Assembly (NCBI GenBank): GCA_024707405.1
Contig: JANPZU010000008.1
Location: 186,001-250,000 of the forward strand
Source of the DNA: Luteimonas sp.
GTDB taxonomy: Bacteria; Pseudomonadota; Gammaproteobacteria; Xanthomonadales; Xanthomonadaceae
Direction of reading: 5' to 3'
Length of the DNA stretch: 64,000 bases
In this document: in pieces, positions 46,522 through 56,041 of the stretch
Layout of the letters: each line of letters starts with the position of its first letter
Numbering within the stretch: position 1 is the first letter of the stretch
Made by a program: the position numbers and the translations under genes
The notes under the pieces: model-generated
Database searches by the model: none
What the model saw: only the letters and a program-made list of their open reading frames with translations
Told to the model about the DNA's origin: nothing

Positions 46522-47547
46522 ATGACCACGCCGACCCTGTCGGTCGCGGTGCTGGGCGCGGGCTCATGGGGCACCGCGCTTGCCGCGCTCATCGCCCGTC
46601 ACGGCCACGCGACCACGCTCTGGGGCCGTGACGCCGCGACCATCGACGCCATCGATGGTCGCCACGAGAATCCGCGCTACCTGCCGGGCATTGCCCTGCC
46701 CGACACCCTGCGCGCCACGACCGACCTCGGCGTGGCGATGCACGGGGCCGACCTGATCCTCGTGGTGGTGCCGTCGCACGCATTCACTGAAACCCTGCAT
46801 GCCTTGGCGCCGCTGCGTCCGGCACGTGCCGGTGTGTCCTGGGCGACCAAGGGCTTCGAGCCCGGCTCGGGCCGGTTCCTGCACGAAGTCGCTGGCGAGA
46901 CGCTTGGCCCCGACGTGCCACTGGCCGTGGTCACCGGCCCTTCGTTCGCCAAGGAAGTCGCTGCCGGCCTGCCCACGGCGCTCACCGTGCACGGCGATGA
47001 CGCCGCGTTCGCACAATCGGTGGCGGACGTGCTGCACGGCCCCGCGTTTCGCGCCTACACCGGCGACGACATGCGCGGCGCCGAACTCGGCGGCGCGATG
47101 AAGAACGTGCTGGCGGTCGCCACCGGCGTCGCCGACGGCATGTCGCTGGGCCTCAACGCCCGTGCCGGCCTGATCACCCGCGGCCTCAACGAAATGCTGC
47201 GGCTCAACATCGCCATCGGCGGCAAGCCCGAGACCCTGATGGGCCTGGCCGGCCTGGGCGACCTGGTGCTGACCTGCACCGGTGACCTGTCGCGCAACCG
47301 CCGCCTGGGACTGGCGCTCGGGCGCGGTCAGCCGATGGATGAGGCCGTGCGCGAGATCGGCCAGGTGGTCGAATCGATCCAGACCGCCGACGAAGTGATG
47401 CGGCTGGCCGACCGCCACGGCGTGGAACTGCCCATCGCCAGCAACGTCCGCGACGTGCTGCACGGCGACATCACCCCGGCCGAAGGGCTGGCACGGCTGA
47501 TGGCCCGCGAACAGAAGGCCGAGTACCCGAGCAAGCTGTTCGGCTGA
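46522..47547 (+). CDS. gpsA: NAD(P)H-dependent glycerol-3-phosphate dehydrogenase
   Basis: 341 residues. The N-terminal Rossmann motif is [75 protein letters not shown] (catalytic Lys) and [20 protein letters not shown] follow. It makes sn-glycerol 3-phosphate for phospholipid synthesis. It forms an operon with secB, as in many gammaproteobacteria. Confidence 0.96.
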   Translation: MTTPTLSVAVLGAGSWGTALAALIARHGHATTLWGRDAATIDAIDGRHENPRYLPGIALPDTLRATTDLGVAMHGADLILVVVPSHAFTETLHALAPLRPARAGVSWATKGFEPGSGRFLHEVAGETLGPDVPLAVVTGPSFAKEVAAGLPTALTVHGDDAAFAQSVADVLHGPAFRAYTGDDMRGAELGGAMKNVLAVATGVADGMSLGLNARAGLITRGLNEMLRLNIAIGGKPETLMGLAGLGDLVLTCTGDLSRNRRLGLALGRGQPMDEAVREIGQVVESIQTADEVMRLADRHGVELPIASNVRDVLHGDITPAEGLARLMAREQKAEYPSKLFG

Positions 47548-47563
47548 GCCGCATTGATTCCGT

Positions 47564-47635
47564 GTAGAGCCGAGCTTGACCGGCTGGCGCCGTAGTCCGC
47601 TGCAACAGAAAGCAGCCGAGCAAGCTCGGCTCTAC
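47564..47635. repeat. GTAG-type palindromic repeat pair (SMAG/REP-like), copy 2
   Basis: Left arm GTAGAGCCGAGCTTG and right arm CAAGCTCGGCTCTAC are perfect inverted copies, separated by about 42 bases that contain smaller palindromes. It matches the arms of the 4425-4502 element. It lies between gpsA and the Ax21-like gene. Confidence 0.8.
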
Positions 47636-47676
47636 GGGATTCGGAGTTCGGTACGCGACAAGGGCATGCCCGCGCA

Positions 47677-47705
47677 CAAAAAAGCCCGGCCGTTGCCGGC
47701 CGGGC
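47677..47705 (-). terminator. Rho-independent terminator for the Ax21-like gene
   Basis: GCCCGGCC-N6-GGCCGGGC at 47684-47705 with an A-run (47678-47683) that becomes a T-run when read on the minus strand. Confidence 0.75.
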
Positions 47706-47777
47706 CACTTCGCGACGTCGGGAGAGAGGGGGCGACGTCGCGCTCTTGCAAGGACGATATGGGGACGCCCTTGCGGA

Positions 47778-48338
47778 TTACCAGCTGAAGCGCGGGCCGA
47801 CGAACCACTGGCGGTCGCCGCCCTTGACCAGCTTCACGTCGCCGCTGATGCCCCAGTTCTGGTTGAACTTGTACTGCGCGCCGAGGCGGCCGTAGAAGTC
47901 GCCGTCGTACTGGTCGCCGTCTTCGTAGCCGGCCAGGGCATAGCCTTCGAGGTTGGGCAACAGCGCGCTGCGGGCACCGGCCTCGACGCTCCAGCCATCG
48001 GCATCGCCGATGCTGCCGAAGTCGACCTTCTCGTAGGCCACGCGGGTCAGCAGGTCGGTGCGCGCAGTCAGGGCATGGTTGTAGCCCAGGCCGATGCGCC
48101 ACTGGTCGAAGTCGACGCTGCTGTTGTCGAACTCCTGGTTGGCGTAGTCGCCGAACACGTGGAAATTGGGATGGAACGCGACCGAACCCTTGACGCCGAA
48201 GCCGTCGGCATCGGGCAGGCCGTTGAGGTCGGTCGAAACGTAACCGCCTTCGACGTAGTTGTAGGACGGGCGGTCGGCGGCGTTGGCCGCGAGCGGGAGG
48301 ACGGCCAGCAGGCCGAGGGCAATCAGGGAACGCTTCAT
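47778..48338 (-). CDS. Ax21-like outer membrane beta-barrel protein
   Basis: 186 residues with a signal peptide (MKRSLIALGLLAVLPLAANA, cut before ADRPS). The mature protein starts YNYVEGGYVSTDLNG and has short amphipathic strands (DQWRIGLGYNHALTARTDL, NLEGYALAGYEDGDQYDG) ending in the aromatic WFVGPRFSW, typical of small barrels. It resembles Ax21 of Xanthomonas and Stenotrophomonas, which is secreted or carried by outer membrane vesicles. An earlier claim that Ax21 is a quorum signal was withdrawn, so no signalling role is assumed here. Confidence 0.8.
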   Translation of the reverse strand: MKRSLIALGLLAVLPLAANAADRPSYNYVEGGYVSTDLNGLPDADGFGVKGSVAFHPNFHVFGDYANQEFDNSSVDFDQWRIGLGYNHALTARTDLLTRVAYEKVDFGSIGDADGWSVEAGARSALLPNLEGYALAGYEDGDQYDGDFYGRLGAQYKFNQNWGISGDVKLVKGGDRQWFVGPRFSW

Positions 48339-48471
48339 CGGGGGCCTCTTCTTTCTGTTTTATGGGCCGCCCCGGCGGCACGTCGGGAGGGGAGGGAACC
48401 GTCGGGGAAAACGGTGGCCGCCGGGACGGTGACGCGGATTCTCCCGGTCGACCTCCAACGCGGACTGAATA

Positions 48472-48489
48472 CTGAACCGCTTGGTTCAG
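48472..48489. promoter_or_regulatory. Inverted repeat upstream of the Ax21-like gene
   Basis: CTGAACC-GCTT-GGTTCAG is a perfect 7-bp palindrome 134 bases before the Ax21-like start and just after the trmL stop. It could be an operator or a weak hairpin terminator for trmL; no T-run follows. Confidence 0.35.
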
Positions 48490-48511
48490 GAACTTTCCAG
48501 CTTCGATCCTG

Positions 48512-48982
48512 TCAGGCCCCGCCCTCGAACCCCAACTGCCGCCATGCCTCGAACACGACCACCGCGACCGCATTCGACAGATTGAGGCTGCGGTTGCCAG
48601 GCCGCATCGGCAGTCGCAGGCGCTGTCCCTCCGGCACCCTCGCCAGCACTTCATCAGGCAGGCCTCGCGTTTCCGGGCCGAACAGGAACGCATCGCCCCG
48701 CGAATAGCACGGCTGGTCGAAACGCACGTTGTTGCGCGCACTGAGGGCAAATAGCCTCGACGGCTGAATCTGCTCCAGCGCGGCATCGAGCGAGTCGTGC
48801 ACCCGTACCGCCGCGTACTCGTGGTAATCCAGCCCTGCCCGGCGCAGGTTGCGGTCTTCAAGATCGAAGCCCAGCGGCCGGATCAGGTGCAGGCGGGCGC
48901 CGGTATTTGCGCAGAGGCGGATCGCGTTGCCGGTGTTGGGAGGGATCTCGGGCTGCCAGAGGAGAACGCTGATCATATTCAT
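48512..48982 (-). CDS. trmL: tRNA (cytidine(34)-2'-O)-methyltransferase
   Basis: 156 residues, SPOUT-class. [57 protein letters not shown] and [20 protein letters not shown] (the knot that binds AdoMet) are TrmL signatures. It methylates the wobble base of tRNA-Leu isoacceptors. Start is 48982 or two codons later (48976). It is divergent from the TonB-dependent receptor. Confidence 0.94.
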   Translation of the reverse strand: MNMISVLLWQPEIPPNTGNAIRLCANTGARLHLIRPLGFDLEDRNLRRAGLDYHEYAAVRVHDSLDAALEQIQPSRLFALSARNNVRFDQPCYSRGDAFLFGPETRGLPDEVLARVPEGQRLRLPMRPGNRSLNLSNAVAVVVFEAWRQLGFEGGA

Positions 48983-49003
48983 TAACCAATAATTAACGGA
49001 TCA

Positions 49004-49032
49004 ATGCCAAAAAATTTATGTTTTCGTACTAT
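49004..49032 (+). promoter_or_regulatory. Putative promoter for the TonB-dependent receptor
   Basis: ATGCCA (49004-49009), 17 bases, TACTAT (49027-49032) in an AT-rich patch unusual for this genome. It leaves a leader of about 75 bases before ATG 49115. Confidence 0.35.
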
Positions 49033-49114
49033 CGCGATGCCGACTGTCGGATGAATTCCCCCCGACAAAAGGATTTTGTTGCGAGCTGTCAGGAATCTTT
49101 CAGGAGTAATTCAC

Positions 49115-51598
49115 ATGTTGAACCGTAGTACGCGCGGCATGCAGCGTGACGCCCTCGCGGTTGCCCTTTCTTCGGCAATCCTCTTCAGTGGCGCCGCCTT
49201 CGCCCAGCAACAACAGGAACTTTCCGCGGCACAGGCACCGCCGCAGACGCAGACGCAGCAAAACGCTGCGGAACTCGACACCTACGTGGTCACCGCGCGC
49301 AAGCGTACGGAATCGATCATGGAAGTGCCGATGAACATCTCGGTGGTGACGGCGACCGAACTCAACGATCGCAACGTCTCCACCGTGCAGGACATCTACC
49401 GCACCATCGCCGGCGGCTCCAGCCCGACCGGGCAATTGATCCTGCGCGGTCTGGTGGGCGGCAACACCGCCGTGCCCGGCACCACCAGCCAGTTCGTCGA
49501 CGGCATCCCGTTCGCCTTCGGCGACGTGTACGACATCGAACAGGTCGAAATCCTGCGTGGCCCACAAGGCACTCTGTGGGGCTCGAACGCCATCGGCGGC
49601 ACGGTGCAGATGCGCACCCGCGGCCCGCAGTTCAACGATTTCGAACTGAGCGGCACCGTGGTCGGCGAGCGCGAGAAGAACCTGTCCGGCACCCGCACCC
49701 GCGCACATACCAGCATCAACATCCCGCTGATCGATGACACCCTGGCGATGCGCCTGACCGCCGGCGTCCGCAATTCGCCGGGCAAGATCACCAATGCCTA
49801 CACCGGCAACAACTACGAAGCCGACAATGAGTTCATCCGCACCCAGTTGCGCTGGCAGCCGACGGAAGACATCAACATCAACTTCGGCCACATCTGGACG
49901 TCGGTCGATACCGTCGGCACCACGAATGCCGATCGTTCCATCGCCGGCTACTACACGGTTCCCAGCCTGACCCCGAACGCAGATTCGCCCTGGGGTTACG
50001 ACGTCGATTTCGACTACGTCGATTGCCCGACGGGGGCCGAGCGCCCGGCGTGCCGCGCAGGCGGTTCGCAGGTCGTCAACTCCGATCCCAAGTTCACCAT
50101 CTGGGAGCTGATGGACGGCTGGTCGCATGACGCCACCAACCTGTTCTCGCTGCGCGCCGACCACGACAACCTGTTCGGCATCATGTCCGCGCATTACGTC
50201 GGTTCGTACCGCTACAACTACAGCACTTCGCTGGACAACTGGTCGCGGCTGGACATGGACGACATGACGCGCACCTGGATCGTCAACGACGCCAAGGACT
50301 ACCGCGCCACGCACGAACTGCGCTTCCAGAGCCTGGAACGCAAGGGCGGTTTCGACTGGACGCTGGGCTTCTTCCAGGACCGCTCGTGGGAAGGCTACAA
50401 CCCGAACACCCAATGGCAATACCACGATGCCGATCCACGCAGCGTCGCCATCTTCTCCGGAGCACTCTACGACCCGGATCCCGATTGGAGCTACTGGACT
50501 GCATGGGAACCCTACGGCATCGGCAACATCGCGGAGTTGGGCCAGGCGCTGTACGGGAATTCCAGTGCTAACTACAACCTCGCGACCGTCCACAACTATG
50601 CGCGTGAACGCGCCTTGTTCGGCGAACTGAGTTACCTGCTGGAAACAGGGATCGGCAAATTCGAGTTCACCGGCGGCCTGCGCCGCTTCGAGTTCGAGGA
50701 TTCGACCGCCTTCCAACGCAGCGGCATCTGGTTCGGGCCAAACTTCGATGAAGACAGCTTCTACTTCAACGAGGCCTATGCCGGCAAGGAAACCGGCAGC
50801 CGCAAGAAGCTGAGCGTGTCGTACATGCCCAACGACGACCTCAACGTCTATGCGCTGTACTCGGAAGGCTACCGCCCGGGCGGCACCAATGCGCCGCTGC
50901 CCAACTCCTGCCTTGGCGATGATTTCGTGGGCGGCTACCAATCGCGCTACAACAGCGACCAGATCGAGAACACCGAGCTGGGCTTCAAGGCCAACATGTT
51001 CGACCGCCGCCTCCGCGTGTCCTCCGCGATCTACAGCATCGACTGGAGTGACACATGGGCATCGGTGTACATGCCGTCCTGCGGCTTCAGTTACACGACC
51101 AACACGCCGGGCAAGTCGGCCAAGTCGAAGGGCCTGGAGTTCGAAAGCTCGTTGATGCTGACGAACACCACGCTGTTGACCTTCAATTACGGCTACACCG
51201 ACTCCGAACTGACCGTCGACAACGATGCGCTGGGCGCGCAAGCCGGCGACGACATGACCATGGTGCCGAAGTACAACGCGTTCCTGGCGCTCGACCAGGA
51301 ATTCGAGCTGTTCGGCCGCCAGTCGTTCGCCCGCATCGACGTGGCCGCCTACGGCGAGTTCAAGTCGCACTTCAACACCCGCCCGGAAGACGTGGCGCCG
51401 TCGTACAAGACCGTCAACCTGTCGGGCCGCATGCACCTGAACGACAACGCGCAGGTCAGCGTGCACGTGGAAAATCTGTTCAACGAGGACTACATCACCT
51501 ACCGCTCGGCCCGTTCGCGCTCGTCGAGCCGGCAGGCACTGTACGAGCGCTACGGCGACGAGCGCAGCGTCTCGGTCAGGTTCGACTACCGCTTCTGA
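49115..51598 (+). CDS. TonB-dependent outer membrane receptor
   Basis: 827 residues. After a signal peptide (LSSAILFSGAAFAQ) and a Gln-rich stretch comes a TonB-box-like DTYVVTARKR. The plug domain follows (VPMNISVVTATELNDRNVST, VEILRGPQGTLWGSNAIGGT), then a long 22-strand barrel ending VSVRFDYRF with terminal Phe. It imports a scarce ligand using TonB energy. The ligand is unknown; the plug is of the type common in TonB receptors for plant or carbohydrate-derived compounds as well as iron complexes. CAGGAGT precedes the ATG. An AT-rich divergent region separates it from trmL, and a terminator follows. Confidence 0.93.
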   Translation: MLNRSTRGMQRDALAVALSSAILFSGAAFAQQQQELSAAQAPPQTQTQQNAAELDTYVVTARKRTESIMEVPMNISVVTATELNDRNVSTVQDIYRTIAGGSSPTGQLILRGLVGGNTAVPGTTSQFVDGIPFAFGDVYDIEQVEILRGPQGTLWGSNAIGGTVQMRTRGPQFNDFELSGTVVGEREKNLSGTRTRAHTSINIPLIDDTLAMRLTAGVRNSPGKITNAYTGNNYEADNEFIRTQLRWQPTEDININFGHIWTSVDTVGTTNADRSIAGYYTVPSLTPNADSPWGYDVDFDYVDCPTGAERPACRAGGSQVVNSDPKFTIWELMDGWSHDATNLFSLRADHDNLFGIMSAHYVGSYRYNYSTSLDNWSRLDMDDMTRTWIVNDAKDYRATHELRFQSLERKGGFDWTLGFFQDRSWEGYNPNTQWQYHDADPRSVAIFSGALYDPDPDWSYWTAWEPYGIGNIAELGQALYGNSSANYNLATVHNYARERALFGELSYLLETGIGKFEFTGGLRRFEFEDSTAFQRSGIWFGPNFDEDSFYFNEAYAGKETGSRKKLSVSYMPNDDLNVYALYSEGYRPGGTNAPLPNSCLGDDFVGGYQSRYNSDQIENTELGFKANMFDRRLRVSSAIYSIDWSDTWASVYMPSCGFSYTTNTPGKSAKSKGLEFESSLMLTNTTLLTFNYGYTDSELTVDNDALGAQAGDDMTMVPKYNAFLALDQEFELFGRQSFARIDVAAYGEFKSHFNTRPEDVAPSYKTVNLSGRMHLNDNAQVSVHVENLFNEDYITYRSARSRSSSRQALYERYGDERSVSVRFDYRF

Positions 51599-51622
51599 TC
51601 GATCGCAACACGTCTCCAGGCG

Positions 51623-51660
51623 AAGGGCGGCAGTCTCCGGACTGTCGCCCTTTTGCTTTG
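51623..51660 (+). terminator. Rho-independent terminator after the TonB-dependent receptor
   Basis: AAGGGCGGCAGT (51623-51634), a 6-base loop, ACTGTCGCCCTT (51641-51652), then TT and GCTTTG; the stem has one G-U pair. Confidence 0.8.
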
Positions 51661-51671
51661 CAGCACCCAAG

Positions 51672-52403
51672 TCACCACGGCACCAGCTTGCCCTGCCAGT
51701 CGAGGAAGCGGCCATTGTCGACCGGCTGCAGGCGAGAAGCGACTTGAAGCATGCCGGCAACGGCATCGTCCACGGCCACTTCGCCATCGCTGCCGCCCAT
51801 GTCGGTGCGCACCCAGCCGGGGCTGATCGCCACCACCACGATGCCGCGTTCTTCCAGCGCGCGCGCCAGCAGCACCGTCGCCATGTTCAACGCCGCCTTG
51901 CTGATGTCGTAGCTCGGCGTGCCGAAGCGCGTGGTAAGCGTGATCGAACCCAGCCGCGAGGACAGGTTGAGGATCCGCGCCCCCTCCGACAGCGACGGCG
52001 CGAGCGACTGGGTGAACAGCAACGGGCCGATGGCGTTGATGCGCAGGCTGTCCTCGAAATTGGCGGCGGACAGGCTGCCGAAGCGCTCGCCCGAATGCAG
52101 CACACCGGCGTTGTTGACCAGCAGGTCGATCCGGCCCGGCCGATCGTCGTCGCGGCCATCCAGCACCAGCGGCAGTTCACGCACCAGCTCGGCATGGGAT
52201 TTCGGCTCGGCCACGTCCAGCGGCAGCACGTGCAGGCGACCGGGGTGTTCGCCGGCAAGCATGTTGAGGTCGGTGGCACGGCCGGGCTGGCGGCAGGTCG
52301 CCACAACGTGCCAGCCATCCACCAGCAGCTGGCGGGCGAAGCCGAGGCCGATCCCGCGATTGGCACCGGTGACAAGGGCGTGGCGGAGGGACATGGTGGC
52401 CAT
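51672..52403 (-). CDS. Short-chain dehydrogenase/reductase
   Basis: 243 residues of classical SDR type. Cofactor motif HALVTGANRGIGLGFARQL, LLVNNAGVL, and the active-site Tyr and Lys in PSYDISKAALNMATV with the Ser in LNLSSRLGSI. It ends GWVRTDMGG. Closest in style to the C-factor/CsgA-like group, but the substrate is unknown. A second Met three codons in (52394) is an equally good start. It converges on the receptor gene and is divergent from the M16 peptidase gene. Confidence 0.88.
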   Translation of the reverse strand: MATMSLRHALVTGANRGIGLGFARQLLVDGWHVVATCRQPGRATDLNMLAGEHPGRLHVLPLDVAEPKSHAELVRELPLVLDGRDDDRPGRIDLLVNNAGVLHSGERFGSLSAANFEDSLRINAIGPLLFTQSLAPSLSEGARILNLSSRLGSITLTTRFGTPSYDISKAALNMATVLLARALEERGIVVVAISPGWVRTDMGGSDGEVAVDDAVAGMLQVASRLQPVDNGRFLDWQGKLVPW

Positions 52404-52526
52404 TGTGGTGCCTCTGGGGTGCAGGCGGCGTCATCGAACGCCAGCCCGGGACTTCCGGCCCGGGGCAAACGACCACGCAACCGAATAGCATTCCCGGTTC
52501 TGCCAACGGTATCCGAGGAAGTCCGC

Positions 52527-55385
52527 ATGCCCGCACCTGCCCGTCGTCACGCCCGTCGTGCCCTGTTGTCCGTTGCGCTCGGACTGGCACTCGGCACCGG
52601 CTTCGCCGCCCTGCCCGCTGCCGCGCAATCGTCGGCAAGCGCGATCGGCATCGACATCCCGTACGAGACCTTCACCCTGCCCAACGGCCTGCGCGTGGTG
52701 GTACACACCGACCGCAAGGCACCGGTGGTCGCGGTGAACATCTGGTACCACGTCGGCAGCAAGGACGAGCCCGCGGGCCGCAGCGGCTTCGCGCATCTGT
52801 TCGAGCACCTCATGTTCCAGGGCAGCGAGAACTATCGCGATGAATTCTTCGTGCCGTTCCGCGAAGTCGGCACCACCAACCAGAACGGCACCACCAACAC
52901 CGACCGCACCAACTACTTCCAGAACGTCCCCACCACCGCGCTCGACATGGCGCTGTGGATGGAGTCCGACCGCATGGGGCACTTCCTGGGCAGCGTCGAC
53001 CAGGCCGGTCTGGACGAGCAGCGCGGCGTGGTGCAGAACGAAAAGCGGCAGGGCGAGAACCAGCCCTATGGCCAAGTGTGGGACAAGCTCACCAAGGCGC
53101 TGTACCCGGCGGGCCACCCATACCACCACGGCGTGATCGGTTCGATGAACGATCTCAACGCCGCGTCGCTCGACGACGTGAAGACCTGGTTCCGCGCCTG
53201 GTACGGCCCCAACAACGCGGTGCTGGTGCTGGCCGGCGACATCGACCTCGAGACGGCGAAGGCCAAGGCGACGCAGTACTTCGGCCACATCCCGGCAGGC
53301 CCGACGATGGCGCAGCCGGCGGTCGACGTGGCCCGCCGCGCCGAGACCACGCGCGAAACGATGCAGGACAAGGTGCCGCAGCCGCGCATCTACCGCGTCT
53401 GGAACGTGCCGCAGATCGGCACGGTCGAGATCGACCAGTTGCAGGTGCTGGCCTACATCCTCGGTGGTGCCAAGTCCTCGCGGCTCGATGCACGCCTGCT
53501 GCACGGCGAAAAGCTGGTCGACAACATCAGTGCCGGCGCATGGGCGTCGCAGCTCGGTTCCAGCTTCGGCGTGATCGCGACGGTCAAGCAGGGCGTGGAT
53601 CCGGCGAAGGTGGAGGCGATCATCGACGAAGAGATCGCGAAACTCGTCGCCGAAGGCCCGACCGCGGCCGAACTCGACCGCGCCAAGACCGTGATCCGTG
53701 CCGGCTTCATCCGCGGCGTGGAGCGCATCGGCGGCTTCGGCGGCAAGGCCGACGTGCTCGCCGGGTGCCTGGTGTACGAAGCCGACCCGGGCTGCTTCCG
53801 CACCGCGCTCGCCAACTACGCGGCCACCACCGCCGACGACATCAAGACCGTCGGCGCCGAGTGGCTGGGCGAGGGCAGCCACACCATCGTGGTCGAACCG
53901 GGCGAACGCACCGCGCTTGAAGAGGAACCCTCGCCGACACCGGCGCCGTTCAACCTGCCTGCGCCCGATCCGAAGTACACCACCACCGCACCGGCCGTGG
54001 ATCGCAGCCTCGGCGTGCCCAAGACCGAGACATTCCCGGATCTCAAGTTCCCGGCGCTGCAGCGCGCGAAGCTGAAGAACGGCACCACGGTGATCCTGGC
54101 CGAGCGCCCGGAGATCCCGGTGGTGCAGTTCAGCTACGAATTCAGCGGTGGCTACAGCACCGACGCCCGCGGCAAGCCGGGCCTGGCCAATTTCGCCATG
54201 GGCCTACTGGATGAAGGCGCGGGCGGCGTGGGCTCGCTCGAATTCGCCAACAAGGCCGAGGCGCTGGGCGCCAACCTCGCCTCGGGCGCCTCGCTCGACG
54301 GCGGCAACGCCTACCTGTCGGCACTGAAGGAAAACCTCGACCCGTCGCTCGCGCTGTTCGCCGACATGGTGCGCAGGCCCAACTTCGACCAGGCCGAGAT
54401 CGACCGCGTCAAGGCCAGCTGGATCGCCGGCATCGCGCAGGAAAAGGCACGGCCGCAGGGCCTGGCCGCCCGCATCGCACCGGCATTGCTGTTCGGCGCA
54501 TCTCACCCGTATGGCGCACCGTCGACCGGCAGCGGCACCGAAGCCGCCATCGCCTCGATGACCCGCGACGACCTGGTCGGCTTCCATCGCGCCTGGATCC
54601 GCCCGGAGAACGCGACCGTGATCGTGGTTGGCGACACCACGCTGGCAGAAATCGTGCCGCTGCTGGAGAAGCATTTCGGTAACTGGCGCGGACAGGGCCG
54701 TGCGCCGGCAGCGGTCAACCTCCCGGTCGTCGCCTTGCCGGACGCGCCGCGCGTGTTCCTGCTCGACCAGCCCGGCGCGGTGCAGGCCAACCTCTACGCG
54801 ATGCAGGTCGCGCCGCCTTCCAGCGATGCCGGTGCCACCCGCTTCGACATGGCCAACGGCGTGATCGGCGGCGACTTCACCGCACGCCTCAACATGAACC
54901 TGCGCGAGGACAAGCACTGGTCGTACGGCGCCCGTAGCAACGCAGGCGCAGCTTTGGGCCAGCGCACCTGGACGGCATCGGCACCGGTGCAGATCGACAA
55001 GACCGCCGAATCCATCGCCGAAATGCAGCGCGAGATCAGTGAATTCGCCGCCGGCACCACGCCGCCGACCGATACCGAGGTCGCCCGTGTCAGGGCCGGA
55101 CAGACGCTGAGCCTGCCGGGTGCCTACGAGACCGCAGCCTCGGTGCTGGGCACCATCGGCGGCATCGTCCGCTACGGTCGCCCGGACGACTACGTGTTCA
55201 AGCGCAAGGCCGAGATCGAAGCCACGACCACGGCCGACGTGGCCGAGGCCGCGAAGACGATCCAGCCGCAGGCGCTGACCTGGGTGGTGGTGGGCGACCT
55301 CAAGCAGATCGAGGCGCCGGTGCGTGCGCTCGAACTGGGCGAGGTGACCATCCTCGATGCCGACGGCAATCCTGTCGGGGAATGA
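52527..55385 (+). CDS. M16-family zinc metallopeptidase (two-domain, exported)
   Basis: 952 residues with a signal peptide (SVALGLALGTGFAALPAAAQ). The N-terminal M16 half has the inverted zinc motif in GFAHLFEHLMFQG (HxxEH) and a downstream Glu in the helix around VVQNEKRQGENQPYG. The C-terminal half (from about residue 515) is a second M16-type fold in which the zinc motif is replaced (GLANFAMGLLDEGAGG), as in pitrilysin-type enzymes where one half is non-catalytic. It degrades peptides in the periplasm. The start is set by the signal peptide; the frame is open further upstream but without similarity. Confidence 0.92.
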   Translation: MPAPARRHARRALLSVALGLALGTGFAALPAAAQSSASAIGIDIPYETFTLPNGLRVVVHTDRKAPVVAVNIWYHVGSKDEPAGRSGFAHLFEHLMFQGSENYRDEFFVPFREVGTTNQNGTTNTDRTNYFQNVPTTALDMALWMESDRMGHFLGSVDQAGLDEQRGVVQNEKRQGENQPYGQVWDKLTKALYPAGHPYHHGVIGSMNDLNAASLDDVKTWFRAWYGPNNAVLVLAGDIDLETAKAKATQYFGHIPAGPTMAQPAVDVARRAETTRETMQDKVPQPRIYRVWNVPQIGTVEIDQLQVLAYILGGAKSSRLDARLLHGEKLVDNISAGAWASQLGSSFGVIATVKQGVDPAKVEAIIDEEIAKLVAEGPTAAELDRAKTVIRAGFIRGVERIGGFGGKADVLAGCLVYEADPGCFRTALANYAATTADDIKTVGAEWLGEGSHTIVVEPGERTALEEEPSPTPAPFNLPAPDPKYTTTAPAVDRSLGVPKTETFPDLKFPALQRAKLKNGTTVILAERPEIPVVQFSYEFSGGYSTDARGKPGLANFAMGLLDEGAGGVGSLEFANKAEALGANLASGASLDGGNAYLSALKENLDPSLALFADMVRRPNFDQAEIDRVKASWIAGIAQEKARPQGLAARIAPALLFGASHPYGAPSTGSGTEAAIASMTRDDLVGFHRAWIRPENATVIVVGDTTLAEIVPLLEKHFGNWRGQGRAPAAVNLPVVALPDAPRVFLLDQPGAVQANLYAMQVAPPSSDAGATRFDMANGVIGGDFTARLNMNLREDKHWSYGARSNAGAALGQRTWTASAPVQIDKTAESIAEMQREISEFAAGTTPPTDTEVARVRAGQTLSLPGAYETAASVLGTIGGIVRYGRPDDYVFKRKAEIEATTTADVAEAAKTIQPQALTWVVVGDLKQIEAPVRALELGEVTILDADGNPVGE

Positions 55386-55459
55386 GGCCGCACCGCCGCA
55401 CCCGGCGAACATGAATGGAAACACCGCCGCTCCGCGCGGCGCTGCAGCCAACCCACCCG

Positions 55460-55490
55460 ATGCCCGCCACAATGGCGGGCATTGCATTTG
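55460..55490 (+). terminator. Hairpin after the M16 peptidase gene
   Basis: ATGCCCGCCA (55460-55469), short loop, TGGCGGGCAT (55473-55482), then TGCATTTG. A probable terminator with a poor T-run. Confidence 0.55.
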
Positions 55491-55508
55491 CAGACCGAGG
55501 ACGCCCCG

Positions 55509-55817
55509 ATGCGCATGCTCCTGATCGCCCCGTTCGCCGTGATCCTGTCCGCCTGCACCTGGGTGCACATGGCCCCCGGCGCCAGCGCGGTGAAGGTCTC
55601 CCCGACCACACCGACCGGCTGCGAGAAGCGCGGCGAGGTGGAGGTGTCGGTCAAGCACAACATCGCCTTCATCGAACGCAACCAGCTCCGCGTCCGCGAG
55701 GAACTGGAAACCCTGGCGCGCAACGAGGCCCCCGGCCTGCAGGGCAACACGATCCACCCGCTGTCGGATCCGACCGGCGGACAGCAGCGTTTCGCGGTGT
55801 GGCGCTGCGCCGGCTGA
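55509..55817 (+). CDS. DUF4156 small lipoprotein
   Basis: 102 residues with lipobox VILSACTW (Cys 16). The mature part AVKVSPTTPTGCEKRGEVEV and IERNQLRVREELETLARNEA fits DUF4156, a family of small envelope lipoproteins of unknown role that includes the enteric RcsF-like and YjfI-type neighbours only by general character. ATG 55509 follows a short upstream open stretch without similarity. Confidence 0.75.
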   Translation: MRMLLIAPFAVILSACTWVHMAPGASAVKVSPTTPTGCEKRGEVEVSVKHNIAFIERNQLRVREELETLARNEAPGLQGNTIHPLSDPTGGQQRFAVWRCAG

Positions 55818-56041
55818 CCCGTCAAGGGAAAGCAACCAAGGATCGCCGCTGGCCGTCCATCACGCGCGGCGGCGCGATTCGCGGTCAATCCTCCCGCCGG
55901 GCAAGACGCGCGCCGCCACATCCCGGTGATCGCGCCGGGTCTTCCGTCTCGCGAGACGGCGCGACCGGCCCATAAAGCGCGTCATTCCGGTCGCGGCGCG
56001 GTACCCTATGCGGCCCTGTTCGCAGACCCCCGGCCCAGCCC

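Noticed and set aside
49100..51787. Antisense frame of 895 codons opposite the TonB-dependent receptor
   Set aside because: Shadow of the receptor gene; no signal, motif or ribosome-binding site.
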